A DNA stretch of 64,000 nt from Sorangium cellulosum (GTDB lineage: Bacteria; Myxococcota_A; Polyangia; Polyangiales; Polyangiaceae). Below are positions 10,248-19,835 of this stretch, piece by piece. The notes under the pieces were generated by a model. It did not search any database. It was given only the letters and a program-made list of their open reading frames with translations, and was not told the origin of the DNA. The translations under genes were made by a program, and so were the position numbers. How positions within the stretch are numbered: the first letter of the stretch is position 1; every line of letters starts with the position of its first letter. The stretch lies in NCBI RefSeq assembly GCF_002950945.1, contig NZ_CP012673.1:7144501-7208500 (forward strand). The letters run 5' to 3'.

Positions 10248-11938
10248 GGCGCCTCCGCAGGAACACGAGCAAGGAAGGGAGTGGACGAGACGATCTGGAG
10301 GATGAGCTCCTTGGTCGAGGCGCCGCCGCGCGACGCCTCGCCGAGCTCGCCGACGAGCGCGCGGTCCTCGTCGCTCGCGGCGCGGCCGTGGGCGAACTCG
10401 ATCCAGCGCTTCGCGTAACAGGCGTGCGCCTCGCTGCTCTCGGCGAGGACCTGGCTGAACTCGATCGCATCGGCGTAGGTCCGCGGCTCGCCGCCGAGCA
10501 CGTAGACGTCCGCCGCGTTGACGGGCACCCCGTTGTCGGTCGTTCGGAACTTGCCGATGGCGTCGTAGTGCTCGAAGGCGAAGCCGGCCGGGTTGATGAG
10601 CGCCGCGTGGCACGCCGCGCCGCACGTCCCCTTGCCCGTGTGCGCCGCGACGCGCTCGCGGTTCGTCGCGTGCTCGCCCGGCGGCAGCGAGGTCGCGTTG
10701 TCGGGCGGCGGCGGCAGGAAGGCGCAGAGGATCCTGAGGTTCACGAAGACGCCCCGGTGGATCGAGTCGGGCTCCCGCGCCGTCGCCTTCGCCGCGAGGA
10801 AGCCGAGCCGCGTGAGCAGCCCGGAGCGCTGCGCCGGGTCGAGCTCTACCTCCTGGAAATCGCTCGTGAACTGGCCCTGGACCCCGTAGACGGCCGCGAG
10901 CTCGTCGTTCACGAACGCGGTGCGGGCGGTGAGGAGGTCGGTGAGCCCGCCGCCCTCCTCGAAGACGACGTGGTCGACGAAGAGCTCCGCCTCGCGCTGC
11001 ATCGCGTCCCCCATCCCGGGGACGAACTCGGGGAAGAGGTCAGGGTCCTTGTTGAGGTCGTGGTACTGCTTGTAGTCGTAGAGCTGCCGGTGGAACGCGC
11101 CGACCACCTCGCGCGCCCGCGGGTCCTCCAGCATCCGCGCCGCGTACGCGCGGACGCCCTCGCGGCTCGAGAGCTCGCCCGCCTTCGCCGCCTGGAGCAG
11201 CTCGTCCGAGGGCATGGTGTTCCAGAAGAGGTAGGCGAGCTTCGTCGCGATCTCGTGCCCGCTCAGCGGGACGAGCCCGCCCTTCGCCGGCCCGGCGCCG
11301 ACCTCGACGCGGTAGACGAAATGGGGCGACTGCAGGAATGCTTCGAGCGTCGCGCGCACGCCCGCGGCGAAGGGATCCTGACCGGCGAAGAGGTCCTTGC
11401 CGCGGCCGAACAGCGCGACGTAGGTGTCGACCTCCCCGGCTTCGAGCGGCCGGCAATAGGCCCGCTCGCCGAACCGCTCGACGAACGCCCGCGCCCGCGC
11501 CTCCGGCTCTCCGGGCAGGTCCGCGGGCAGGAGGCGGCTCAGCGTGGCCTCGTCCGCCGTGACCATCGCCGCGAGCTCCTCGGCCGCGCGCTGGTAATCG
11601 GCCCAGAGCCCCGGCGTCACCTGGAGCGCAGCCTCGTTGTTGTCGAACACCCCGCCGAGCGGGTCTGTCGTGAACGACGCCGTGAGACCGGGCCTGTCGT
11701 CGAGCCGCAGGAGGTCACGTACGGTGTTCTCCCACTGCGCGTGGCTGAGCCGGGGGAACATGCTGCGCTCGGCGACCTGCTCCTCGGCCGCGCCGCCGCC
11801 GCCAGGAAGAGGGGTGTCGTCCTGAGGCCCGCCCACCGTCCCCGTACACCCGGAGATCAAGAGCGCCGTGGCGCAGGATCCCGCGCCGAGGAGCCGCCTC
11901 CACCGAGAGAGAGTCATCGCATCAGACGGAGAAGTCAT
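10244..11938 (-). CDS. DUF1592/DUF1588-type secreted lipoprotein with c-type haem-like motif
   Basis: A 564-residue lipoprotein (lipobox LISGC, Cys31). The order fits the planctomycete/myxobacterial multidomain family: a DUF1587-like RLSHAQWENTVRDLL segment near residue 60, DUF1595/1592-like segments (RAYCRPLEAGE, LQSPHFVYRVE), a DUF1588-like region with CGAACH and NPAGFAFEHYDAIGKFR near residues 435-465, and a DUF1585-like C-terminus. The Cys pair plus His may bind haem or metal, although the spacing (CxxxCH) is not the classical one. ATG 11938 follows AGGAGAG. It is the first gene of a two-gene operon with the DUF1552 gene. The function of the pair is unknown. Confidence 0.8.
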   Translation of the reverse strand: MTSPSDAMTLSRWRRLLGAGSCATALLISGCTGTVGGPQDDTPLPGGGGAAEEQVAERSMFPRLSHAQWENTVRDLLRLDDRPGLTASFTTDPLGGVFDNNEAALQVTPGLWADYQRAAEELAAMVTADEATLSRLLPADLPGEPEARARAFVERFGERAYCRPLEAGEVDTYVALFGRGKDLFAGQDPFAAGVRATLEAFLQSPHFVYRVEVGAGPAKGGLVPLSGHEIATKLAYLFWNTMPSDELLQAAKAGELSSREGVRAYAARMLEDPRAREVVGAFHRQLYDYKQYHDLNKDPDLFPEFVPGMGDAMQREAELFVDHVVFEEGGGLTDLLTARTAFVNDELAAVYGVQGQFTSDFQEVELDPAQRSGLLTRLGFLAAKATAREPDSIHRGVFVNLRILCAFLPPPPDNATSLPPGEHATNRERVAAHTGKGTCGAACHAALINPAGFAFEHYDAIGKFRTTDNGVPVNAADVYVLGGEPRTYADAIEFSQVLAESSEAHACYAKRWIEFAHGRAASDEDRALVGELGEASRGGASTKELILQIVSSTPFLARVPAEAP

Positions 11939-12100
11939 GGGGGCTCTCCTGATTAAGCAACGCTTTCAGGTTATGTCAGAGAGCGCATTGAGCTCAACCG
12001 GAAATTCAACTCGATAGATTGATAAAGACACCTTACTATGGCTCCGTATTGGACAATTCGAACGGCATCGGAACTCTCGTGCTCTCGCCGTCGCCCGGCG

Positions 12101-12125
12101 CCGTGCCGTGCCGTGCCGTGCCGTG
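12101..12125 (+). repeat. Pentanucleotide repeat (CCGTG)5
   Basis: Five perfect copies of CCGTG lie 109 bp upstream of the chosen start of the hydrolase gene at 12234. They would fall inside the coding frame only if a GTG near 12108 were the real start. A length-variable tract here could affect expression, but nothing in the sequence proves that. Confidence 0.7.
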
Positions 12126-12233
12126 CCTGGCCACGCGCGCGATCGCCCGTCGCTCGCGGAGGAATGCGCGCACGGGTGCGGCGGATGTAGGTTCGCTGTT
12201 GCTGCCGCGGCGGCGATTCAGCAGGCTGCTCCC

Positions 12234-13076
12234 GTGCGCCGCTCCCGCTTCCGCCTCCCCTCCGCCTGGCTCGCGCTCGCGCTCGCGTCGTTCGCCGCCC
12301 TCGCCTGCGAGCGGCGGCCAGCGCCGCCCGCGGGGGGTATCCCGGCCGGCTCCGGGCCCGAGGCGCCGCCCGGCGCGCCGGCCGCGAGCGCGCCGGGCCC
12401 CGCCGCGCCGGTCGCGAGCGCGCCGGCCGGGGTCGAGTACCTGGAAGTGGTCACCGGCGGCGCGGACGCGAGCGAGGCGCTCCCCCTGGTGGTCGCCCTT
12501 CACGGCCTGGGCGACCGGCCGGAGTCGTTCGCGGGGCTGCTCTCGGACGCCGACTTCAAGGCGCGCCTCATCGTGCCGCGCGGGCTCACGCCGCACCACG
12601 ACGGCTACTCCTGGTTTCCGCTGCGGCAGGCGCTCGGAGGCGATGACGTCGGGCAGGGCATCCTGCGCGCGGCCGGCGCGCTCGCGGCGACGATCGAGCG
12701 GATCGCCGCCGCGCGGCCGACGCGGGGCAAGGCGATCGTGACCGGCTTCTCCCAGGGCGGCGCGCTCAGCTTCGCGCTCGCGCTGCACCACCCGCACGCC
12801 GTCGGCGCCGCCTTCCCCGTCGGCGGCTGGATCCCCGCCTCGGTGCTGCCCGGCGCGAGGCCGCTGGATCCGGCGACACCCCCGCTCGTCGCGCTGCACG
12901 GCGAGCTGGATCGGCGCGTGCCGATCGGCCCCACCCGCGAGGCGGTCGCGGCGCTCCGCGGGCTCGGCGCGAAGGCGCGCCTCGAGAGCTACCCGGACGT
13001 CGGCCACAGCGTGAGCGGCGACATGCGGCGCGACCTCATGCGGCTTGTCCGCGGCGCGATCGACGAGATGCGCTGA
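12234..13076 (+). CDS. Secreted alpha/beta-hydrolase lipoprotein (phospholipase/carboxylesterase type)
   Basis: A 280-residue lipoprotein (Cys25 after a hydrophobic signal) with an Ala/Pro linker to about residue 65, then a compact alpha/beta hydrolase of the dienelactone hydrolase / LysoPLA esterase group. Visible are HGLGDRPESF (oxyanion region, residue 90), the nucleophile elbow GFSQGG with S173, D226 in HGELDRRVP and H258 in PDVGHSV. It probably cleaves carboxylic esters or polyhydroxyalkanoate/feruloyl-type esters outside the inner membrane. The GTG at 12234 gives a clean signal peptide, and upstream in-frame sequence is low-complexity. Confidence 0.82.
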   Translation: MRRSRFRLPSAWLALALASFAALACERRPAPPAGGIPAGSGPEAPPGAPAASAPGPAAPVASAPAGVEYLEVVTGGADASEALPLVVALHGLGDRPESFAGLLSDADFKARLIVPRGLTPHHDGYSWFPLRQALGGDDVGQGILRAAGALAATIERIAAARPTRGKAIVTGFSQGGALSFALALHHPHAVGAAFPVGGWIPASVLPGARPLDPATPPLVALHGELDRRVPIGPTREAVAALRGLGAKARLESYPDVGHSVSGDMRRDLMRLVRGAIDEMR

Positions 13077-13201
13077 CGGCCGCCCGAGCCGAGCTTCACC
13101 CGCTCGCCGCCGGCCGCGCGGACGCGCTGTCTTCGGCGGACGGCTGTGCTATTCGCGCGGCGGAAGCGCGGCCCTGCCGCCCATCGCGAGGAGTGGATCT
13201 C

Positions 13202-14398
13202 GTGCGTTCGATATCATCTCTCACGCCGGTCCTGCCGGCCGCCGCCCTCTCGCTCCTCGCCGGCTGCGGCGCGGAGGACGGCATCGCCCCCCTCGGGCCC
13301 GCCGTCGCCGAGCCCGTCCAGGTCGTGCCGTTCAGCGCGCCGCCCGAGGGCGTCGTGACGCAGCAGGCCAACAACAACCTCGATGTTGTCGTCCACGAAG
13401 GCCGCTATTTCCTCGCGTTCCGTACGGCCCCGAACCACTTCGCGAGCGACAAGGCCGAGATCTACGTCGTCAGCTCGGACGACCAGGAGCGCTGGACGCT
13501 GGAGGCCCGGATCGCGCGCGGGACCGATCTGCGCGAGCCGCGGCTCCTCTCCCACGGCGGCGCGCTGGTCCTCTATTTCGCCGTGCTCGGGGAGGATCCG
13601 ACGAAGTTCGAGCCGCAGGGGACGATGTTCGCCGTCCGCGAGGCGCCCGGCCGGTTCAGCGAGCCTGTGTGGTGGACCGAGGAGCCGGGGTTCATCCCCT
13701 GGCGGCTCAAGGTGATCGACGGGGTCGCCTACATGATCGGCTACGCGGGGGGAGAGAACATCTACGAGGTCGACGGCGAGCCGATCCAGGTCAAGTGGCT
13801 GAAGAGCCGCGACGGCCTCGCCTGGGAGCCCGTGGTGCCCGGCCAGCCGACGGTCCAGCGGGGCGGCGGCTCCGAGACCGATTTCGTCTTCCAGGACGAC
13901 GGCTCGGTCGTGGCGGTGACACGGAACGAGGCGGGCGACGAGCTCGGGTGGGGCTCGAAGATCTGCCGCGCCGACCCGGGGCGCCTCGGAGAGTGGAAGT
14001 GCGCCGGCGACAAGCGGAAGTTCGATTCACCGCTCGTCTTCCGCCGCGGCGCGGATATCTACCTGATCGGCCGCCGCAACCTGACCGAGACGGGCAATTT
14101 CGATCTCGACCTGGACGAGCTCCCGCCCAGGCAGCAGGCCGAGAAGTACCTCGTCGACTACTCGTTCGAGCGCAAGCGCTGCGCGCTCTGGAAGGTCGAC
14201 CCGGACGCGCTCGCGGTCTCCTTCGTCCTCGATCTGCCCTCGCGCGGGGACACGTGCTTCGCCTCGGCGCTCGACGACGGCGAGCGCGGGGTGACCGTGT
14301 ACAACTACACCTCTCCGCTGGACGGCGAGGACCAGGATTGGATCCTGGCGCAGGGCGGGCCGACGATCATCTACCGGGCGACGCTGCACCTGCCCTGA
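13202..14398 (+). CDS. Lipoprotein, predicted beta-propeller (sialidase/glycosidase-like fold)
   Basis: A 398-residue lipoprotein (LLAGC, Cys22). The body alternates short beta-type segments with WxxxxR/G repeats typical of five- or six-bladed propellers related to glycoside hydrolases and sialidases (YFLAFRTAP, YVVSSDDQERW, REPRLLSHGG, WLKSRDGLAWEP, GSETDFVFQDDG). Catalytic function is not certain. GTG 13202 is preferred to an in-frame GTG at 13193 because AGGAG sits 8 nt before it. Part of its 3' end is duplicated about 1.1 kb downstream (15369-15521). Convergent with the small Cys-rich gene. Confidence 0.75.
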   Translation: MRSISSLTPVLPAAALSLLAGCGAEDGIAPLGPAVAEPVQVVPFSAPPEGVVTQQANNNLDVVVHEGRYFLAFRTAPNHFASDKAEIYVVSSDDQERWTLEARIARGTDLREPRLLSHGGALVLYFAVLGEDPTKFEPQGTMFAVREAPGRFSEPVWWTEEPGFIPWRLKVIDGVAYMIGYAGGENIYEVDGEPIQVKWLKSRDGLAWEPVVPGQPTVQRGGGSETDFVFQDDGSVVAVTRNEAGDELGWGSKICRADPGRLGEWKCAGDKRKFDSPLVFRRGADIYLIGRRNLTETGNFDLDLDELPPRQQAEKYLVDYSFERKRCALWKVDPDALAVSFVLDLPSRGDTCFASALDDGERGVTVYNYTSPLDGEDQDWILAQGGPTIIYRATLHLP

Positions 14399-14419
14399 GC
14401 CGCGAGAAACGCGCTGACC

Positions 14420-14438
14420 GCCGGGCGGGGAGCCCGGC
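14420..14438. terminator. Hairpin between convergent genes
   Basis: A perfect 7-bp stem GCCGGGC/GCCCGGC with a 5-nt loop lies between the stops of the propeller lipoprotein and the small Cys-rich gene. No T-run follows, so its role is tentative. Confidence 0.35.
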
Positions 14439-14466
14439 CAGGCCCGCGCCTTACAGCATCGGTCGC

Positions 14467-14793
14467 TCAGCCGCAGTCCTTCTTGTCGTCGCAGATCTTT
14501 TGACACTCCTCGAGCTGCTTGCGGACCCTCTTCACAACGTCCTGGGGATTCCTGACGTTGTCATCGCCGGCCTTGATCTCCGGATCGTTGACGATCGACA
14601 GGGCCTTGTCCACGCATTCACAGACGTCTTTGCACTCGTCTTTACCGTCGTGGCCCCCACCGTCATCGTCGTGGCCGCCGCCGTAGTCGGGCGCGCTGTC
14701 GCCGCTGGCTAGGGCCTCCAGCGGGCCGAAGAAGAGCCCGCAGGCACCGGCGATGAGGAGAAGCGAGGCACCGTAACCAATGTTCTTGTTCAT
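14467..14793 (-). CDS. Small secreted Cys-rich protein
   Basis: A 108-residue protein with an N-terminal signal peptide (cleavage probably after ALASG or EALA), a Gly/Asp/His-rich spacer (GGGHDDDGGGHDG) and a C-terminal half with six cysteines in CxxxCxC and CxxxC spacing plus a terminal Cys. The His/Asp spacer could bind divalent metal and the cysteines could form disulfides. I do not recognise the family. ATG 14793 is preceded by GAGAGGGGG. GC content is lower than in the neighbours. Confidence 0.7.
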   Translation of the reverse strand: MNKNIGYGASLLLIAGACGLFFGPLEALASGDSAPDYGGGHDDDGGGHDGKDECKDVCECVDKALSIVNDPEIKAGDDNVRNPQDVVKRVRKQLEECQKICDDKKDCG

Positions 14794-15638
14794 GGCTCAA
14801 CCCCCTCTCGACACGTCCGACGCACCGTCGCGTCGCGATGTCGACTTGTTACGGTGGCGAAACGTAGCCGATAGACTCGGCCCGTCAATAAATTTCATAG
14901 TATTGACTTTCTCCTCTCCGGCGCCGCCAAGCAATGGTGCGTACGCGACAGACCCGCGAGCTAAAGCGTCGTGGCGCGCCGCGGCCGTGTGGGCTTTGGT
15001 CGCCGCGCGGCGACCGGCACGGTGGTTCCTTCCTGCTGTGTGAGATTTCGAACAGCGGAGTCAGGCAGGAGCCCAGGCGGGCTGAGGCCTCACCACGAAT
15101 GCATGAATCCGCCCGGAGCGAGTCCAGCCAGAACAACGGCAGCAACGCGCGCTGTCGCGCTCAACGCCGACGCAGCATGGGTGTCGCTGAGACCGCGCGG
15201 CCTGGCCATGTTGTGCACGGAACGGAACGGCCGCGCCTCAAGATCACGCTGCGCTCCTCTGCAACAGGGCTCGAGCAGCGCAATCCCTGCGAGGCGTCGC
15301 CGCGTCACATCGGTGAGGCTCCTCACACTCAGGTCCTGTGTTCAATGCCGGGGCAGAGGGTCGATCGCATGTGTACTTGCTTCGCCTCGGCGCTCGACGC
15401 CACGAGCACGGGGTGGCCGTGTACAATCACACCCCCTCCGCTCGACGGCGAAGATCGGGGCGGGATCCTGGCGCAGGGCGGGCCGGCGATCATCGACCGG
15501 GCGACGCTGGACCTGCCCTGACACAGGGGGAGCCGGGATCGCGGTGTCGCGCCGGAGGGATCGCGGCGGCGCCGCATCGAAAACACCGCGGCCGTCATCT
15601 ACCCGGCGCGCGAGGGTTACCCTACGTTCCCGGCCGGC
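14794..15638. other. Gene-poor decayed stretch
   Basis: These 845 bp have weaker codon bias than the surroundings and no intact gene. The only recognisable content is the duplicated 3' fragment of the propeller lipoprotein at 15369-15521. The rest resembles decayed DNA of unknown origin. Confidence 0.6.
15369..15521 (+). pseudogene. Partial duplicate of the propeller lipoprotein 3' end
   Basis: Nucleotides 15369-15521 closely match the last ~150 bp of the gene at 13202-14398. Both encode CFASALD, then PLDGED, ILAQGGP and RATLxLP followed by TGA. Between CFASALD and PLDGED the copy has lost one base and gained one base a little later, so a dozen residues are read out of frame there. No start codon or upstream portion of the gene is present. 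It is a dead relic of a tandem or segmental duplication. Confidence 0.85.
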
Positions 15639-17424
15639 ATGGCATCGCACCCTTCAGGCCGCGTCGATCGGTGGCTCTGCCACCCGGTTTACTTCAGGGC
15701 CGTCCTGGTCCTCGCCGCCGTCCTGGCGGCGCCCTCCATCGCGGTCGGCTTTTACGCCGACGATTACCACTTCTTCAACTACCTCGCGGAGAAGTACCCG
15801 GGGTCGCCTCGGTGGTACGACCTCTATCGCTTCTTCACCGGCGACGCGCGCGCCACACAGGCGCTCATCGAGATGTCGGGGGTGCCGTGGTGGACCGATC
15901 CCGAGATCAGGATTCACCTCGTCCGCCCCCTGTCGAGCGCGCTCCTCTCGCTCGAGCACGCCCTCTTCGGCGAGGTCCCGCTCCCTTACCACCTCGTCTC
16001 CATCGCGCTGTACGTCGCGCTGTCGCGGCCGTCGGTAAGCTGTTCCAGCGCGTGCTCCCCGGCAGGACCGGCGCGTTCGCGCTGCTGCTCTTCGCCGTCA
16101 ACGAGAGCCACGCAGGGCCGGCCGGCTGGATCTCCTGCCAGCACCTGCTGCTCGGCACGCTCTCCGTGGTGCTCGGGCTGCTCGCCTACCTCCGTTATCG
16201 CGAGGAGGGATGGCGGCCCGGGCGGCACCTCGGTCCGCTCGGCCTCTTCGTCGGGTTGCTGAGCGGTGAGGTGGCGCTCGGCGGGACAGGCTTCTGGGTC
16301 GCGTACCAGCTCGCCGGACCGGCGCCACGCGGCCGCGCGGGAAGCTGGCGCGCCCGGGTGACCGCCGCGCTCCCGGCGCTGGGCATCCTCGTGTACTTCG
16401 CCGCCTACAAGGCGATCGGGGGCGGGGCCGCGAGGACGGCCGCCTACATCGAGCCCTTCTCGAACCCGCGCTCGCGGCCGCGGCGGCCGAACGCCTGCCC
16501 GTCCTGCTCGGCAACGCGATCGCGTCCATCTCCAGCGAGTTCGCGACCGCGTTCCCGAGCGGCCCATTCATCGCCGCCGGGCTCGCGGCGATCGCCGGCG
16601 CCGCGCTCCTCTACCGGGCTTGCCTCCCGTCGATTCCCGAGCACGAGCGGGTCGTGCTGCGCTGGCTCGTCCCCGGCGCGGCGCTGGCGCTCCTCGTCAC
16701 GGTCGGCGGCTTCCCCGGGGCGCGGCTGCTGCTCCTGCCGAACCTCGGGTTCGCGCCGCTGCTCGCGGTCCTCATCCTGCACGGGCTTCGCCGCGCGCCG
16801 TCGCCCGGGCTCGCGGCCTCCGCGCGCCGCGCCGGCGCGGGCGTACTCGGCTTCGTGCACGTCGCGCTGGCGCCGCTCCTGTTCGTCGCCAGCACCGGCA
16901 TGATCGCGGACATCGCGCGCAAGGTCGAGGAGATCGCCCGCACCGCGGAGGTCGGCGCGCCGCCCCGCAAGCGCGTCTTCATCATCAGCGGATCGGATCC
17001 CATGGCGTCCACGTATCCAGCGTCGATCCTCCTCGCGAGCGACGCCGACGCGCCCTCCTGCTGGGCCGTCCTCTCGATGAACAAGGCGACCCACCGGCTC
17101 ACGCGCACCGGGGTGTCGTCGTTCACCCTCGGGCCCGCCAAAGGGACCATGCTGACCGGGATGTTCGAGACGCTGTACCGATCACCCGAGGTGTCGCCGC
17201 TCCGGGCGGGCGACGTCATCGGCCAGTGCGGCGCCACGATCCGGGTCGCGACTGTCGAGGGCGGGAGGCCGACGCGGATCGAGGTCGATCTGGGGGTGCC
17301 GCTCGAGGATCCGGGGCTCGCGCTGCTGACGTGGCGCGACGGGCGCCTCCGGCGATTCGAGCTGCCGCAGATCGGAGAGACGGTGGAGCTACCGTGGTGG
17401 CCGGGACCGACCGGGTTCTTTTGA
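15639..17424 (+). pseudogene. Polytopic membrane protein (GT-C glycosyltransferase-like), two frameshifts
   Basis: Three consecutive frames together encode one membrane protein of about 595 residues. Frame one starts at ATG 15639 and runs to about 16020: a TM helix, then FYADDYHFF and HLVRPLSSALLSLEHALFG, reminiscent of GT-C glycosyltransferases with an acidic pair after TM1. The next frame runs about 16020-16470 (VGKLFQ, NESHAGPAGW, several TM helices). The third runs about 16470-17424 (ERLPVLLGNAIASISSEF, more helices, then a soluble C-terminal domain ending PWWPGPTGFF). Each junction needs loss of one base, so either two real mutations or two assembly errors in GC runs are present. Protein character is preserved in all three pieces, which argues for recent damage or sequencing error. 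Confidence 0.7.
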
Positions 17425-17443
17425 GCGGCGGAATCGCGGGGGC

Positions 17444-18271
17444 TTACTCCGCCGCGGGAGGCTCCCCTCGCGAACGCTCGGGCCAGCGGAACGCATACGC
17501 GATCTGGCGAAGGTAACTCGCCGGGAACTCGACACCCACGAGCCCATAACACGGCGGCTTCTCGCCGGCCGGGCGGTGGGCCGTACCGAAGAGCCAGTCC
17601 CAGACGGCGAGCTTCGTCCCGAAATTGAAGCCGTACCCCGTGAAGACGCCCGAGTGGTGCCAGCGGTGCATCTCGGGGCCGTTGATCACGTACTGGAGCG
17701 GACCGGTCCGGACGTTGATGTTCGAGTGGATGTACATCCCCCACACCGCGTCGAGCGTGGCCTTCATCAGCGCGACCTCGGGCGCGGCGCCGAGCAGCAC
17801 GATGGGCGCGAACTCGACCGTCTGGTTGATCAGGATCTCGATCGGGTGTGACCGCGAGCCTGCCAGCCAGTCGACATCGTCGACCGAATGGTGCGCCTCG
17901 TGCGTGCGCCAGAGCAGCGGGAAACGATGCTGGGAACGGTGGAACCAGTAGATGTAGAAGTCGTGGACGACGAAGAAGAACAGGAGCTGCGCCCAGACCG
18001 GCCAGCCCGCCACGAGCCGGAGACGACCCGGACCGACGGCGCCGTCGATCGCGCGGATGATCGCGTCGATCGCGAGGCCGAGCACGTAGCTCTGCACCAG
18101 CGTGTACAGGAAGAAATCGTTGAACCACCCCTTGCGGAACAGGCGCTGGCCCGGATCGTACGGGAACAGGCGCTCCAGGACGATGAACACCCCCGCCGCC
18201 CCCGAGATCAGGAGCGGCGAGAGGAACCTCCAGTCGCCCAGCAAGCCGGGAGACACCAATCCCAGGTCCAC
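17444..18271 (-). CDS. Sterol desaturase / fatty-acid hydroxylase family protein
   Basis: A 275-residue integral membrane di-iron enzyme. The His clusters of the family are present: HDFYIYWFHRSQH (103-115), HEAHH (124-128) and HRWHH near residue 208, between hydrophobic helices at about 15-35, 55-75 and 90-110. Such proteins hydroxylate or desaturate sterols, carotenoids or fatty acids; the substrate here is unknown. Myxobacteria make sterols and hydroxylated lipids, so several are plausible. It is convergent with the damaged glycosyltransferase-like gene and lies just downstream of the NeuB-like gene on the same strand (21-bp gap). It could therefore be the last gene of the sugar operon, though its function is unrelated. 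Confidence 0.9.
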   Translation of the reverse strand: MDLGLVSPGLLGDWRFLSPLLISGAAGVFIVLERLFPYDPGQRLFRKGWFNDFFLYTLVQSYVLGLAIDAIIRAIDGAVGPGRLRLVAGWPVWAQLLFFFVVHDFYIYWFHRSQHRFPLLWRTHEAHHSVDDVDWLAGSRSHPIEILINQTVEFAPIVLLGAAPEVALMKATLDAVWGMYIHSNINVRTGPLQYVINGPEMHRWHHSGVFTGYGFNFGTKLAVWDWLFGTAHRPAGEKPPCYGLVGVEFPASYLRQIAYAFRWPERSRGEPPAAE

Positions 18272-18292
18272 GTCAATCCACCTCGGGCCGCC

Positions 18293-19228
<936 letters not shown>

Positions 19229-19309
19229 GACGTAACCTCCATGCTTCGTGGCTCGCGCGAGGGCCTGGCCGAGCCCGACCGCTCCGGGAGGAGCGCCCAG
19301 GGCCGCCGC

Positions 19310-19822
19310 TCAGGACGCGAGCTTGAGAATCCAGTCGGCGAAATCTCGAAACGCCCCGTGGCCTCCCCGCGCCTCGCACCGGCGGTGCGCCGCGCAGAGG
19401 ACGTCGGCCACGGCGTCGGCCGGCGCGGCCGTGAGGCCGACCTCGGCGACCGCCAGCATGATCGCGAGATCGTTCACGTCGTCCCCGATGTAAGCGACCT
19501 CGGGCAGCGACACCCCGGTCTCCCTCAGGATCGACGGGAGGTGGGCGCCCTTGTCGCGCACGCCGAGGAACAGCCTCATCCCGAGCTTGTCCGCGCGCCG
19601 GCGCACGCTCGGCGAGGTCTCCCCCGTCACGATCGCGGACGCGACGCCGGCGCGCGCGAGGCGCTCCACGCCCATGCCGTCGCGCAGGGAGAAGCGCTTC
19701 AGCTCCTCGCCGCGCTCGGAGTAATACACCCCGGTGTCCGTCAGGACCCCATCGCAGTCCGTGAGGACGAGCCGGATCCGGCGCGCCCGCGCGCTGAGCT
19801 CGGCGTCGGAGATCGCGATCAT
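19310..19822 (-). CDS. KdsC-like HAD phosphatase
   Basis: A 170-residue C0-type HAD phosphatase, similar in length to KdsC, which removes the phosphate from 3-deoxy-octulosonate or nonulosonate phosphates. Motif I DCDGVLTD (22-29) supplies nucleophile D22 and acid D24. Motif II is the Thr of AIVTGE, the Lys of RDKGAHLP is motif III, and GDDVNDLAIM near 113 binds magnesium. It sits between the SDR and NeuB-like genes, with 13 bp to the SDR stop, which suggests it dephosphorylates the NeuB product. Fused KdsC/NeuA proteins exist in other sialic-acid loci, supporting that job. Confidence 0.88.
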   Translation of the reverse strand: MIAISDAELSARARRIRLVLTDCDGVLTDTGVYYSERGEELKRFSLRDGMGVERLARAGVASAIVTGETSPSVRRRADKLGMRLFLGVRDKGAHLPSILRETGVSLPEVAYIGDDVNDLAIMLAVAEVGLTAAPADAVADVLCAAHRRCEARGGHGAFRDFADWILKLAS

Positions 19823-19835
19823 CGGGCCGCCCGCC

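Noticed and set aside
12108..12233. N-terminal extension of the hydrolase lipoprotein from a GTG in the CCGTG repeat
   Set aside because: It would place the lipoprotein signal 40 residues inside the protein.
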